Shown one piece after another: positions 33,136 to 44,370 of a stretch of DNA of 64,000 nt. Location: assembly GCA_016808115.1 (NCBI GenBank), contig JAEQBH010000996.1, positions 1 to 64,000 on the forward strand. The letters are read 5' to 3'. Numbering within the stretch: position 1 is the stretch's first letter; every line of letters begins with the position of its first letter. Source of the stretch: Tetrastigma voinierianum. Its lineage: Eukaryota; Streptophyta; Magnoliopsida; Vitales; Vitaceae. The notes below the pieces were generated by a model. It was not told the DNA's origin. It saw nothing but the letters and a program-made list of their open reading frames with translations, and did no database searches. A program made the translations under genes and the position numbers.

Positions 33136-34144
33136 TATTGGAAGGTGAGATGATGTAACTAAAGAGGGATTGTGTTAAGCTAAGAAACACTTATGACCCA
33201 CCTTTAAAACCATGGATAAGACATAAATAAATGACAGTAAATAATGTCAAAAGGATATATATATATCCCCAGCAATGAAAAGTAAAAAGTGATAATTTTC
33301 AAAGAGAGGTAATTCATCCCTGACTTGAATTACCTGAGAAAATCCTCATATCCACAACACCACGTGAATTTTGCTTTATTGTAATAAATATTTTTTTTTA
33401 ACAGTTATTTATTTTATATTACATCATATTATAGTATTCTATTTTTTATAAATTTGTCTTTTCTGAAACTCGAATATCAAACCTTTTCTTTTTCTATATC
33501 CGTCTGAACTCTTAACTACTTAAGTTAAGTCTTTATTTAATAAAGGGCCAATAGTTTATATTATTAAAGTATATACTATGAAATAAAAATCACAGCAAGT
33601 GGTCATGTCTCCCTCAACTTATTCTGTATATAATTTCTTTTGGCATGGAGGAAACCTCCCACAGTACTCACTCTATCTCCCTTGCTTTTTCACCGAAGTT
33701 TAAGCTTCATAAGCAGTACACATCTATAAATCAAACTGTACTAGTATCTTATAATATCATAATGAATTGTTATAATTAATATAATTGACATAACATAATA
33801 ATATATCTATTTATTCATTTTGTTTCATTCATAAATCATAAATATATGAAAAGAGGTAAATTAATTCACTGGTGCATTTTTTAATAGTTGTGTAAAGTTT
33901 GAGGCTATTCCAATTATCTTTATATTAAGATTCTGCTAAACCAAGTAGTTTTTACGACTCAAATACTTTAGTTATAATATAATAAATTATTCCAATTAGG
34001 ACTCTTGAATCCATGACCCCTTCCTTCCTACATGACTTGCATTTTTTGAAACTGCTGAGTGACCTAATCCAAGTAGTTAAGTGTCTAAGAGAGTGGAACC
34101 AAATAGAGTGTTGGTCTCTTTTTGGATTTCTAATAAATTTTTAC

Positions 34145-34235
34145 TTATTCTCTAAAGACCTGTCTCAAATGGCAAAAGGGTGACATGGATTTCCGTGAGA
34201 TCTCAAGTTCGAATCCAAAAATAAAGTACTACAAA
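34145..34235 (+). mobile_element. tRNA-derived SINE fragment
   Basis: An A-box-like TCTCAAATGGCAAAAGG is followed about 25 bases later by ATCTCAAGTTCGAATCC, a clear RNA polymerase III B box (GTTCGAATCC at 34,207-34,216). In copy 2 (about 52,930-52,985) the same place lacks the B box through a short deletion. No target duplication could be assigned. Confidence 0.5.
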
Positions 34236-35842
34236 CGATATAATGCAAGCATTAGAAATAATAATAATAATAAATTGTTATCAACTGAATGCAAGTGATC
34301 AAAACAATAATAGACCGATATAATATAAACACAAAATGTAAAGAGAGAATGGAAAAAAGATGCACATAACTAGCAAATAGGGACATGTGTCTCTTTCCCA
34401 ATCCCACTCGCCTGAATATCACGCTTATTTAATCCCAAATTTTACATTCTAGTATACCATTCAAATTAAACTTCCAATTTTACACTTGAATTCTATTTTA
34501 CTAGACTTTCTTTGTTAAGATCTCTTCGGTGAAACATCATAGACTTTCAAACTGAATCTTGGTTTAACATTTTCATCCTCTTTTATTCCCACGTATGCAT
34601 TTAAAATTTTTTTTTTTCTCTTCTTTTGCTTCTAACTAAAATTTGATTGGGTGGGGCATAACAAAATATATGAAATTCATGGACACTATAGAATGCTATG
34701 AGATCATTGTTTTCAAAACATGGATGGTAACAAATTACATGTTAAACTTGATTCAGATAACCTATAATGGAACGGAAATTTTCTTTGAAATGTAGGACTG
34801 TAAATCTAACATTTCTCTCTTTTTTTTTCTTTTTTTTCGGTTATTTTAGACCATAAAAGAACAAATTATTTTTGCAAGAAAATAAGAAGGGTGTTATCAA
34901 AATCAAACCAAAACTTGATGAAGAGTCAAAATTCTAAATTGGGTTTTCAAAAGGTTTTTTAATCAAATCACATTAAGGAAAATGTAACTCTAGGGCATGC
35001 CTATGTGGGAACAGATAACATATCTCAGGAGGAGGAAGGGCCAATGATGTTCAACGACGTTGCCAAGGTGGAGAGGAACTCTATGAAGAGGAGGGGGAAG
35101 CAACAATGAATGCTCCACTGAAACCCTAAACAACATTTTCTTGGCGCTATCACCAGTACAAATCCAACCTCTCGTTGCCATTTCTTTGCTTTGTGTGTCC
35201 AGTTGCGATCTAGTTTTGTTTTAATTGATTCTGAAAAGAAGGGTGATTTTTTTTATAATTTTTGTTTGACATCACCTCTCCACATCTCATTTTTCTTGTT
35301 TTCTCTCTCATTTAAGTTTGTCTTTCCTTACAAATCTAGTGTTTATTTTTGCTTTTTTCTTGTTTTCGTCTCTGCCTTTGTTGCGGTGTGTGTTTGTGTC
35401 ATCTTTGTATGACCATTTTGTGTCACCTTCTTTGGTGCGGCTGGTTCCTTGTTTTAGCAAGTTTTTAATGTGTGGGCGTTTGGAACGGCACAATATAGTC
35501 AATCAAACATAGATATCCAATCAAGTCAAGTTCGTCAATATACTATAAAACTGGAATCATATATATACTAGTTACTATAGATTTTTCAAATGTGTAGACT
35601 TAATGCCTTGTCATTATACTATTAACTTGAATGGCAATACGTCATCCGTTAGTATTTTTAGCTAATTTGGATCTATGTTTCAATCAAATGTAATGCTAGT
35701 TTGATGCAATGAAATTTTCTATTTTCAAAAAATAAAAATAAAAATAACATGTCTACTATTTTGGAATTGTACCGGTGAATTATTTAATTTCATTTATTAT
35801 TAGTAATTATTATGGTGTATAGGCTGATCTACCCGCAGATGG

Positions 35843-37190
35843 GGCATAGCCTTCTTTTACATCTATCACATAGTTGATGGTACAACTATTGTTATGTGGA
35901 TGCATCTTGGTGACCGGCAGTAATTCCACTCTAATCTCAGAGATCATCTCATTTCTTCCAAGCTCATTTGTTATTCGTGACTAGGAAATCTCTCCTATTT
36001 TTTGGAATTCAAGTACGTAAAGATATTAAGTAAGCGCTTATCCATCTCTATTAATCCAAGTATATTCAAAACTTACTTTGTAATGATTGGCCTAATCATA
36101 TAGATATTGTCTACTTCGAACTTTAGAGACCCTTATGACTTTAAACAATTCCTTATTAGATCGGTATAAATCTATATTTATATAACGCGTAAAGCTTTTC
36201 CCCTTATTTGATATAAGATGTGACAAACAATCCCTTATGTAGACATAACGTCCTAATTGTGTCTCATTGAATTATGGAACCAAACAAATAAATACCCATT
36301 TATGGGACCAAACAGAACAAACCTTCATATCTAGATTGGGGATCATCTCTAATATAATTTATAATTATCTAACCCAATCATCTATACAGTATTTGTTTTG
36401 GATCTAAAAAGACTCTTATGATTTTAAAACATATCTATTAAAAAAATAAGAGTTTAAAATGAGTATATGTTTATATAATACCATAAAATTTCCCTCATAT
36501 CCAACGTAAGATTTGACATACTTTGTCGCATCGTTATCTCAAATAGATTTGAGAAGAGTTTAAAATGAGCATATACTTATATAATATCATAAATTTCATA
36601 TTCTGTTCATATAGATCTGACATATTTTGTGGCACGTTATCTCAACATGTTGTGTCTCTTTCCAGTCCCACTCGCCAGAATATAACGCTTATTTATGCAG
36701 TCACCCATAAAATTATCAGGTTACGGCTCAAATAATCAACATTTTTGTATTTATGCATATAGATTCTCTTTCAACCTCTACTGATAATTAAGATGTGCTT
36801 CATTTGACTTTCCACGTGCTAGAAGCTGCTTCTAACTTTCTTTATCAAGCCATTAAAAACGACAATGAAAGTCGGCTCCCAAATTCAATTTTTTTTTTTT
36901 TTTTTGCCCTTCTATCCGGGTCCATATTAAACTCCGTCTTTCTTTTTCTTATATTGTCTTTTTTTGCTTTATCTCTGCTTTGTCTCCTCTTCTATCTTGT
37001 TATTCTTATCTTCTTTTTTTTCTTCTATCTTGTCACTTTGCTTTTGAAAATATGGGCATTCTTTCTTATCGGGTTCCATCACATTTATTTCCCTTTTTTA
37101 TTTATCCTCCAACTGTCTTTGAGAGAGATATTTTTGCAAATTACAATTATAGTGATTGACATTTATTGTCAGACCATGATAGGCGTTTAG
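35843..37190. other. AT-rich intergenic sequence
   Basis: No gene. Two direct repeats are visible: TAAAATGAGTATATG/TAAAATGAGCATATAC (36,455 and 36,557), and GTGTCTCTTTCCAGTCCCAC (36,653), which repeats a line at 34,389. A T-run at 36,890-36,907 lies within a hydrophobic-looking frame (36,795-37,190), which I regard as a composition artefact. Confidence 0.5.
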
Positions 37191-38821
37191 TGAGTGTGTA
37201 TATAAAATTATGCAGAAAAATATAAAAAGAGTGTCTATTCCGCGCAAGTATACGCTTGTCAAGTAATAAAGTGTACCTAAGTACGGATATCGATCCACAG
37301 GGAAAATGGGGATGCTAAGTACAAAAAATTATAATACTTCTAATATCCTAAACTAACAATCAAGGAGTAGTAAAAACAGAATTTAAATCCAAACTATCGA
37401 AATTTCAAATCTATCTAATGAAGATCGCAACTAAGGGATACCAAGAGATGATAAATTCTGCATTTGGTGCACCTGACAATCCTCTTAGATCTAAAGTCAA
37501 AATTCTACTCTATTATTTCCCCATGAAAATGCTTTCCTGGGCGCGACTCTTGTCTAATTTAATTATAAGCTCTCTCGAGGCTCGATCAACCTACCAACTA
37601 ACACTAGGTCTTTTGCTTCTCACCAACCCCAAGCATTAGAGATGCTTTAAGATCCAAAGTCTCACACGCTCCTAATTACCGATAATTTCTACACTACTGT
37701 GCTAATTAGGTTTGATTCATCTATGTCTAGTTATTTACTCCCTTTCCTTCCTGCAAAGAACCACTCACCACACAGATTAGCCAAAATCAATATGTAAATA
37801 GGAACCAAGTATGAATCAATATAGGTGCATTCACAAGAAACAATAGAAACGGAACATTAACAAATAGGATATAAAACTCATGTTCAATATACAACCAAAA
37901 CCCTAGATCTACGAATTTAAAGCATGATAGTTCGATACATCATAAACTTAGGATAAAACATGAGAAAAGAGGAAGAAGAAACTATAATGATCAAATGATG
38001 GTGAGTCTCGGATTTTCTTTCACAAATCTCATGATCTTCTCCCAAATCTTCAAAAACAGCTCCCAACCTCCTCCTTGGTCCCAAAGTGTGGACAAAGTCC
38101 CCTTCTCCGAGCCGTAGTCGCCCCTCCCCTCTTTCCCGCTTCTCTTTCGGGTTTGAGCTTAAAACCCTCCATTATGGGCTCAAAATGGGCTAAAAATCCA
38201 CCCAAACCGACTCGAACACGCGACGCCGCGAAAGAACGCCGCGACGTCGGATGCTCGCTTTCCGCAACGCCGCGACGCTATTCTCAACGTCGCTGACGTT
38301 GCCGGCGAGTCCCCCGTTCGCTCCAACTTGTAAGGCCATAACCTTGTCATACGAACTCCGACGGTGTTCCCGTACCGCTTGAAAGCTCTTTGAAGTGTAG
38401 AATCCATCCATATATGGATTGATATAATATGAGCTCATATGATATCTGAAAACTTTTAAAATACAGCAGCCTTCTCCTGCTGAAGGTGCTGCAACAAGCC
38501 GCGATTTTCTTCTCAAGTTTTGGAACTTGTTTTTGTTCGAACTCCAGATTTTAGTGTTCTTGGTATCCTGGAAGCTCTTGGGAAATTAATAGAATTCATC
38601 CATATATGGCTTGATGCAATAGGAGCTCATATGATGTCACGAAAACATCAAATTCAGTAACCTCTCTTGTTATACATGTGAGTTTTTCCACCAATTTTTG
38701 CACAATTCACCAAATACGATGGCCCGATCATAAGTGTAGCCCAGAGCATTGGGAACTTGTTTAACATAAAAATGCTAGAAAATAACTAAAGCATAGGGAT
38801 AAATGGTATTTAAGATACTCA
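37191..38821 (-). mobile_element. Solo LTR of an Athila-like element
   Basis: Ends TGAGTGTG (37,191) and GATACTCA (38,821) on the plus strand. Read on the minus strand it starts TGAGTATCTTAAATACC (hairpin GTAT/ATAC around CTTAA) and near its end has CCCTGTGGATCGATATCCGT, the phrase also found in LTR B. It contains CGCCGCGACG words (38,218-38,300) and a 90-base direct repeat (38,395-38,450 and 38,588-38,640, CATCCATATATGG...GAGCTCATATGAT). Flanks are TTTAG and TCCAG, a weak target duplication. There is no internal domain. Confidence 0.65.
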
Positions 38822-39047
38822 TCCAGACCATAATTTTATTATTTACATTTATAATGGTAGACATATAATAATAAAATTATGATTCCTTAAGAAAATCTAA
38901 ATACACCAATAATTCTAAGTTTATATGATAAAGACTAATATATAAACACATAGAAAGCCCATAAATATCCAAAGAAATTTAGTATATCTGAGATTAATGT
39001 TCACATATTACCCAAAAATATAACATGAATTTAGAAGACAAAGATTT

Positions 39048-39083
<36 letters not shown>

Positions 39084-39381
39084 ATTTCGTAATTATATTG
39101 ATCGTAATCACTTTAAGATATATAGTTTAAATAAATTATTTCATGGAGAAAAAGAAACAACAGAATTCCTGAAAGGGAAGTGTGAAAAGAGAAAATAATC
39201 TAAATGTTGCATGCTTCATTGCTGATTATATTTAAATGCTAATAATTTGAAATTTTCTTTTCTTTTTTTTTCTCACATGCACTCATCTCTTAAAATATAT
39301 TACTATTCTTGAATATATTTAAATGCTAATAATTTGGCAATTTCTTTAAGATGGCACAAATGATGTCTTATACCAACTGAA

Positions 39382-39469
<88 letters not shown>

Positions 39470-39972
39470 AATCTAAAAGAGATGTCAAATAATCCATCAT
39501 TTCTTTTATTTAATATGATACGATTCATGTAGAAAACAACATTACAATATTTTAGAAATCTTTAAGATATTGAAACCTTGAACTTTATATCCATCCTTTT
39601 TAATTTAAGGCTTACAAAGGAAGTCTAATTGACACGGTTAGGATCGAGGAATTTAGCAAAAGTAGTGATAAAAACTACTAAAAGAGTATTATCAAATTTG
39701 GAAATAAAAATCTTTTTTCTACCTGTTATTTAATAAAATATAATGTGATGGGTCATTCTCGTTTTATTTTCTTCTTGATTGCAATGGTAAAAATGCTCTC
39801 TGATGGGGTAAAATTTCAATAGTTGAAACCGATCCAAACCAAATAATATTCCCTGATCAATACCTCACATATAGGCTATGATGGTCATTGCACTACAAGT
39901 TTAACCTTTTTTGATGATCATCGGGATTTTAAAAGCGACAAACCACTTGTTTTGTTTAGTTCCCAAAACAAT
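38822..39972. other. AT-rich intergenic sequence
   Basis: No gene. Contains TTTAAATGCTAATAATTTGG twice (about 39,231 and 39,317) with the stretch TTTCTCACATGCACTCATCTC. The same stretch occurs at 50,975-51,045 just before duplication copy 2. Confidence 0.5.
39384..39467. repeat. (AT)n microsatellite
   Basis: About 42 uninterrupted AT units. A shorter run lies at 39,057-39,082. Minus-strand frames over it (YIYIYI...) are artefacts. Confidence 0.95.
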
Positions 39973-39977
39973 TTGGA

Positions 39978-42900
39978 TGCAGCACCCCCCAAGCCCGGGG
40001 TCCAGTGACTCACGAGTCAACTGCGGAAACACGTGTGTCTCGTATCATGAACCCATACATAAAGTAAAATGGCCCGATGAGATTGCATCATCATACTCGT
40101 CCATAAGTTCTAAGACCATACATTTCTATAGATCTAAGAGTTACATCCTCCTAATACAAACATATATTAAAACTAGATTAGTTCTAATATATTCACAAAA
40201 CAAGAATCAAGGCCCGCAGTCAGGCCCGCTTCATAATCGGAAATCTCTAAGGGCGTCGTCTTCCACGTACTGCCACATTACACGAAAGGGTCCCGACCCG
40301 GGGTGAGCTAGCCTTGATAGAATAAATCCTGTAAAATTTCCATTTCTACCTAGGTGCACATGCAAATGATCATTTCTGATCGAACCCGACAACCAATCAA
40401 ATTGCGCCATGTTATCCTATCATGGAAAAAATCTACATGCATGTATGAGGCGACCTTTGTACATGGCCCAGTGGCGGGTCGACCTCAGACCACCACCCTA
40501 GCGCCAAAGTGCCAATGGAATCGATCTTGAGGTCGGTCCCGAGCTCCCATCTCACAGCTGGTAGTCTATGTGATATTTATTTAATCGGTTAATTGTCTTT
40601 TTAGACATGAGAACTTTTAGCGGGGTCTTCACAGCGGGTCTCTTCCTCAGACATTTTTAGGGCTTTCAGAGTGGATCTGTTGTCTAAGCAGGAGTTTCGG
40701 GTTTTTCACGAGGGGGTATCTATCCCTACTTGCTGCCTTGAGCACATTTCATTTTCCATTTTAGTTTAACCACTTTATGGAACTCGGTTGATAGTCCCAT
40801 TCCCGAAGCCACACGATTCAACACCAAATGCGAGTGCAAATCGATCTGTGTCTGGCGCTCTCATGTAATGTGGTGTTCCTTTTTGATACAACACAATTTA
40901 TTGCCTTGCACTCAAACCCATATTAGTCTTAGCAGAAAACCTCTACATGGACGTTCTACAGAGTACACTGTAATGACTATGAACACTCATGTCACAATGC
41001 ACCTGACAATTTCATATATTTAACATACATGCGATCATGTTAATATTCCACATATTCAAATCGAGTACATCACATAAGCATGCACTAACGATTGGTTTAT
41101 AAAATTACATGGCATTCATTCTAGTAATAACAAGCCAACTTTGATTTTGATCTTAAAATTCGAAAAAGCTTATTTTATACAATAACATCACGATAACCAT
41201 ATTAGTTCCCGGAAAATTACGCATTCAAGTAATAAGAAGCCAACTTTGATTTTTAGTCACCCAAAACCGAGAAAAGCGGCACATACAATAACATCACGAT
41301 AACCATAGTTTCGAAAGTGCATGTTAATATTCACAATTACGCATGTTATTCATCAGTCATCACTTCCATGAAAAGTGCATGTTAACATTCACAATTACGA
41401 ATTAATATTCCTGAGTCTGCATGTTATTCATTAGTCATCAGTTCAAGGGAAAAATTATCATGTTAATATTCACAATTACGCATGTTATTCATTAGTCATC
41501 AGTTCCATGAAAAGTGCATGTTAACATTCCACAGTCCCGAATTAATATTCTGGTCGCATGTTATTCGCCAGTCGTGATTCGGAAAAATTACGCATGTTAA
41601 TATTCACAATTACGCATGTTTTTCATGCACATCTGATAATACACCAAGCGAGTTTTCTTGATCCCCAAACCTAGAACATTCTACATGTTAGTCATGCATC
41701 ACAAGAGGATACACCAAGGCGGGTTTTTTATCTAAAACCCGATACGTGCGTGTTAGTCATGCATGAAAGCCCATAAAATTACGCATGTTTTCATGCATAC
41801 AATAATACACCCGAGCCCCGAGGTTTTCTTGATGCAAAGCCTAGAACGATACGCATGTTAGTCGAATGCATACGAGAGGATGATACCAAACTGGGTTTTT
41901 TATCTAAAAACCCATTACATTACGCATGTTAGTCATGCATGAAAGCCAATAAAGTGCATTTTCCATGCATACAATATCCCACCAAATTGAGTTTTCAACC
42001 AGTCTAAAACCTAGAACGTGCATGTTAGTCATGCATAGAAAGCCCGGGGAAGTGCATGTTTTTCATTCATAGAATACTACGCAAATTGGGTTTCGATCTA
42101 AAAACGAAAGAAAAAAAACAGCATGTACAACATCCGCAAAATTCGAGTCTTCAAACCCGAGAAAGAATTCAGCAAGTACATCTGAAGTCGATCTTAAAAC
42201 CCCGAAGGAAGTCGGCCTTAGACTGACATCACGAGGTGACATGTTATTCATTCAGAAAAAACAATCACAAAGCAAACTCAACTAAATGCCATTTCCATAT
42301 TGGAAACAAGGAAATAACCAAGAAGGGAAGATCACCAACCTCTTGTGGTGTGTGGGATCAAATTTGGGACCTCCGAACTATGATGGAGGATTGCGGCTCC
42401 TCCTCCTTTCTCATCCCTTTCTTCCTTTTAAGTTTCCTTTGCTTTCCTTCTCTTCTCTCTTTTATGATTTTCCTCTCTTCCTCTAGGACTAATCTAACCC
42501 GACGGAAGAACCCCTTCGAGTTCTGATTTCTCCACTGCAGACCAATTCTCATGGTGCTTGACATGGTACAAGCCATGACGAGAGTGTCCACCCGTACCAA
42601 ACCATGCTGACTACTTCCCACTAAGTTGCATGCATTCTAGAAATTATGACACTTGGCCGCCCAGGGTGCAGAGTGTTCCCAATCTGGGCCATGTGGCATG
42701 CACTCCTACGTGCCGTGTCATCCCGATTAGCTCGTAGGCCTCGAAATACGTAAAAATCCGTCACGTCTCGGAATTTGACATAGTTTGTTTGGTTCTACTA
42801 GATTTCACGAGATGGTCCTAATCATCGGTGATCCAGTTTGATCATCTGAGGTCTAGAGAAAAAATCCTAGGGTTTTGTTTGTCTGATCGAAATGAGAATT

Positions 42901-42984
42901 CTGGAGTCGCTCATTTTCGAGGAAAAGAAAAAAATAAAAAAAATAAAAAATAATAATAATAATACCGCTTTTCAGGGTTTCAGT
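39978..42984 (-). repeat. 3' LTR of the chromovirus
   Basis: About 3.0 kb. The plus-strand left end is TGCAGCACCCCCC, compared with TGTGACACCCC in the other copy; the right end GGGTTTCA adjoins the polypurine tract. It contains two internal repeat zones: GCATGTTAATATTCACAATT and CATGTTATTCATTAGTCATC units (41,320-41,640), and CATGTTAGTCATGCAT units (41,640-42,060). A (TAA)n-like run lies at 42,948-42,964. Confidence 0.8.
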
Positions 42985-42998
42985 TCTCCCCCTTAAAA
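42985..42998 (-). promoter_or_regulatory. Polypurine tract of the chromovirus
   Basis: The minus strand reads TTTTAAGGGGGAGA, followed by the 3' LTR start (AC)TGAAACCC. The G-run just before the LTR is the expected plus-strand primer. Confidence 0.7.
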
Positions 42999-43069
42999 TT
43001 TCGATCAAAGATTCAGCATCTATACAAACAATCAACCACATGCATATCACAGCGGAGTCATTTAAAACA

Positions 43070-44370
43070 TTAATGGTAGAAAGCAGCCTTCCTTCCAAAC
43101 AAGAAGGATAGTTGGCGGCCCGTCTCACGGTGTCCTCGCGCTCCCATGTTGCCTCCTCGACTCCTCGGTGCTGCCATAACACCTTCATAAGCCTCACAGT
43201 CTTGCCCGCATAAAACACCGCTCCGGTATCCGGCGAGTAAACAACGGTCCTCCTCGAAGGTCCCATACGCATCAACCAAGCTCGCCCCGATCAGCATGTG
43301 AGTTGGATCACGGGTATACTTCGAAGCATGGAGCGTGAAGCGCGCCTCATGAGCGGTCGGCAAACTGCGGTAACAATGCTAGCAGATCACATGGCAGCGC
43401 TGCCCTCTCGAGTACCTCGAAGAGATTACAGTAATACCTCGTGACCAAACTTCCCTCTTTTGCCAAATCCTAATCACTCCTCTCTTGCAGGCATCACCTT
43501 GAGAGAGACATAGTCACCCGCCTTGAACTCTAGGGTCGTCGTCATACATCGAGCGTAACTCTTCTGCGGCTGGCGAGTAAGGAGGCGCTTCGGATCCATG
43601 CCCACCTTGTTCGAGTGTCTCACAATCAAATATGGACCCCGAGTGTGGAGCTCTCTCCCACCTGCATCCAGCATATCGGGGTGATCGACCTTGGCCTCCA
43701 GTAGAGAGCCTCATAGGGTCACCATCTGAATACTCCCTTGATAGAGTATTGTATAAGTGAACTCTGCGAGGGCAGAGTGCTCCTCCCAGCTACCCTTGTG
43801 ATTCAGGACGCATGCTTGTAGCATATCCTCTAAAATCTTAATAGTCTGCTCTGATTGACCATCCGTCTGAGGATGAAAAGCGGTACTGTCGAAAATTTGC
43901 GTCCCCATGGCCTTGGAAATCTTCCGGGCGACCATGCAGGGATCCGTCCGAATCTTTTATGGGGCGTGGAACTCCATGCGGCCCGTCTATCTCCATATAT
44001 CTGACTTGTAAATTCTTCCGGTGTTGTGAAGGTCATCGCATGGCGAGAAAATGTCTTGAGCTTGGTGGTCGGACCACTATAACCATATCGCATCATGGCC
44101 AGCGATGTCAGTGGCAGTGAGTCCTGAAAGTCCATCGTGATGTGCTCAGCTTCCACTCAGCTACATATCGATGGCTAGAGAGTAGCCTTGCTGGCCTCTG
44201 ATGCTCGGCCTTGACCTGTATACATGGACAGGTCAGGACGAAATCCCACAGAACATGCCTCTTTCATCATTTCAGGTATCGACGAAGATGCGTGATACAT
44301 CTTCGGTGCCACTGGATGCCACGGTAGTCGAGAACAATGGGGACTTTGAGGATCTCCTCTCGAATCCATC
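43070..44370 (-). pseudogene. Chromovirus integrase with chromodomain
   Basis: Minus strand. 44,156-44,100 has EHITMDFQDSLP (first catalytic Asp). 43,935-43,711 has STAFHPQTDGQSEQTIKILE, DMLQACVLNHKGSWEEHSAL and AEFTYT, which includes the catalytic Glu block. 43,674-43,474 and 43,514-43,714 give two frames of the C-terminal barrel. 43,363-43,300 has ARFTLHASKYTRDPTHML. The tail 43,275-43,070 has VRLMKVLWQHRGVEEATWER and EDTVRRAANYP, a chromodomain that in this clade targets insertion by binding histone marks. Each block is in a different frame, so it is not functional. The order and the chromodomain define the lineage. Confidence 0.8.

Larger units (their letters stand above)
32211..35842 (+). 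repeat. Segmental duplication, copy 1
   Basis: Collinear with 51,048-54,562 from AAAGATATAACTATTCTTGA to GGCTGATCTACCCGC, high identity by eye with indels. It holds a hAT-like MITE (32,716-33,135), a SINE-like piece (34,145-34,235) and AT-rich sequence. The tail at 35,000-35,200 (minus: ATG GCA ACG AGA GGT TGG) forms a 63-residue frame that is not kept in copy 2, so I do not call it a gene. No host gene recognised. Confidence 0.8.

Noticed and set aside
34990..35181. 63-residue minus-strand frame in duplication copy 1 (MATRGWICTGDSAKK)
   Set aside because: The matching region of copy 2 (about 53,730-53,920) does not keep the frame, and no domain is recognised.
36795..37190. 131-residue hydrophobic plus-strand frame that could be a membrane protein
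   Set aside because: It is driven by T-rich low-complexity DNA, ends exactly at the solo LTR and has no recognisable motif.
39303..39528. Minus-strand frames rich in YIYIYI
   Set aside because: Pure translation of an AT microsatellite.
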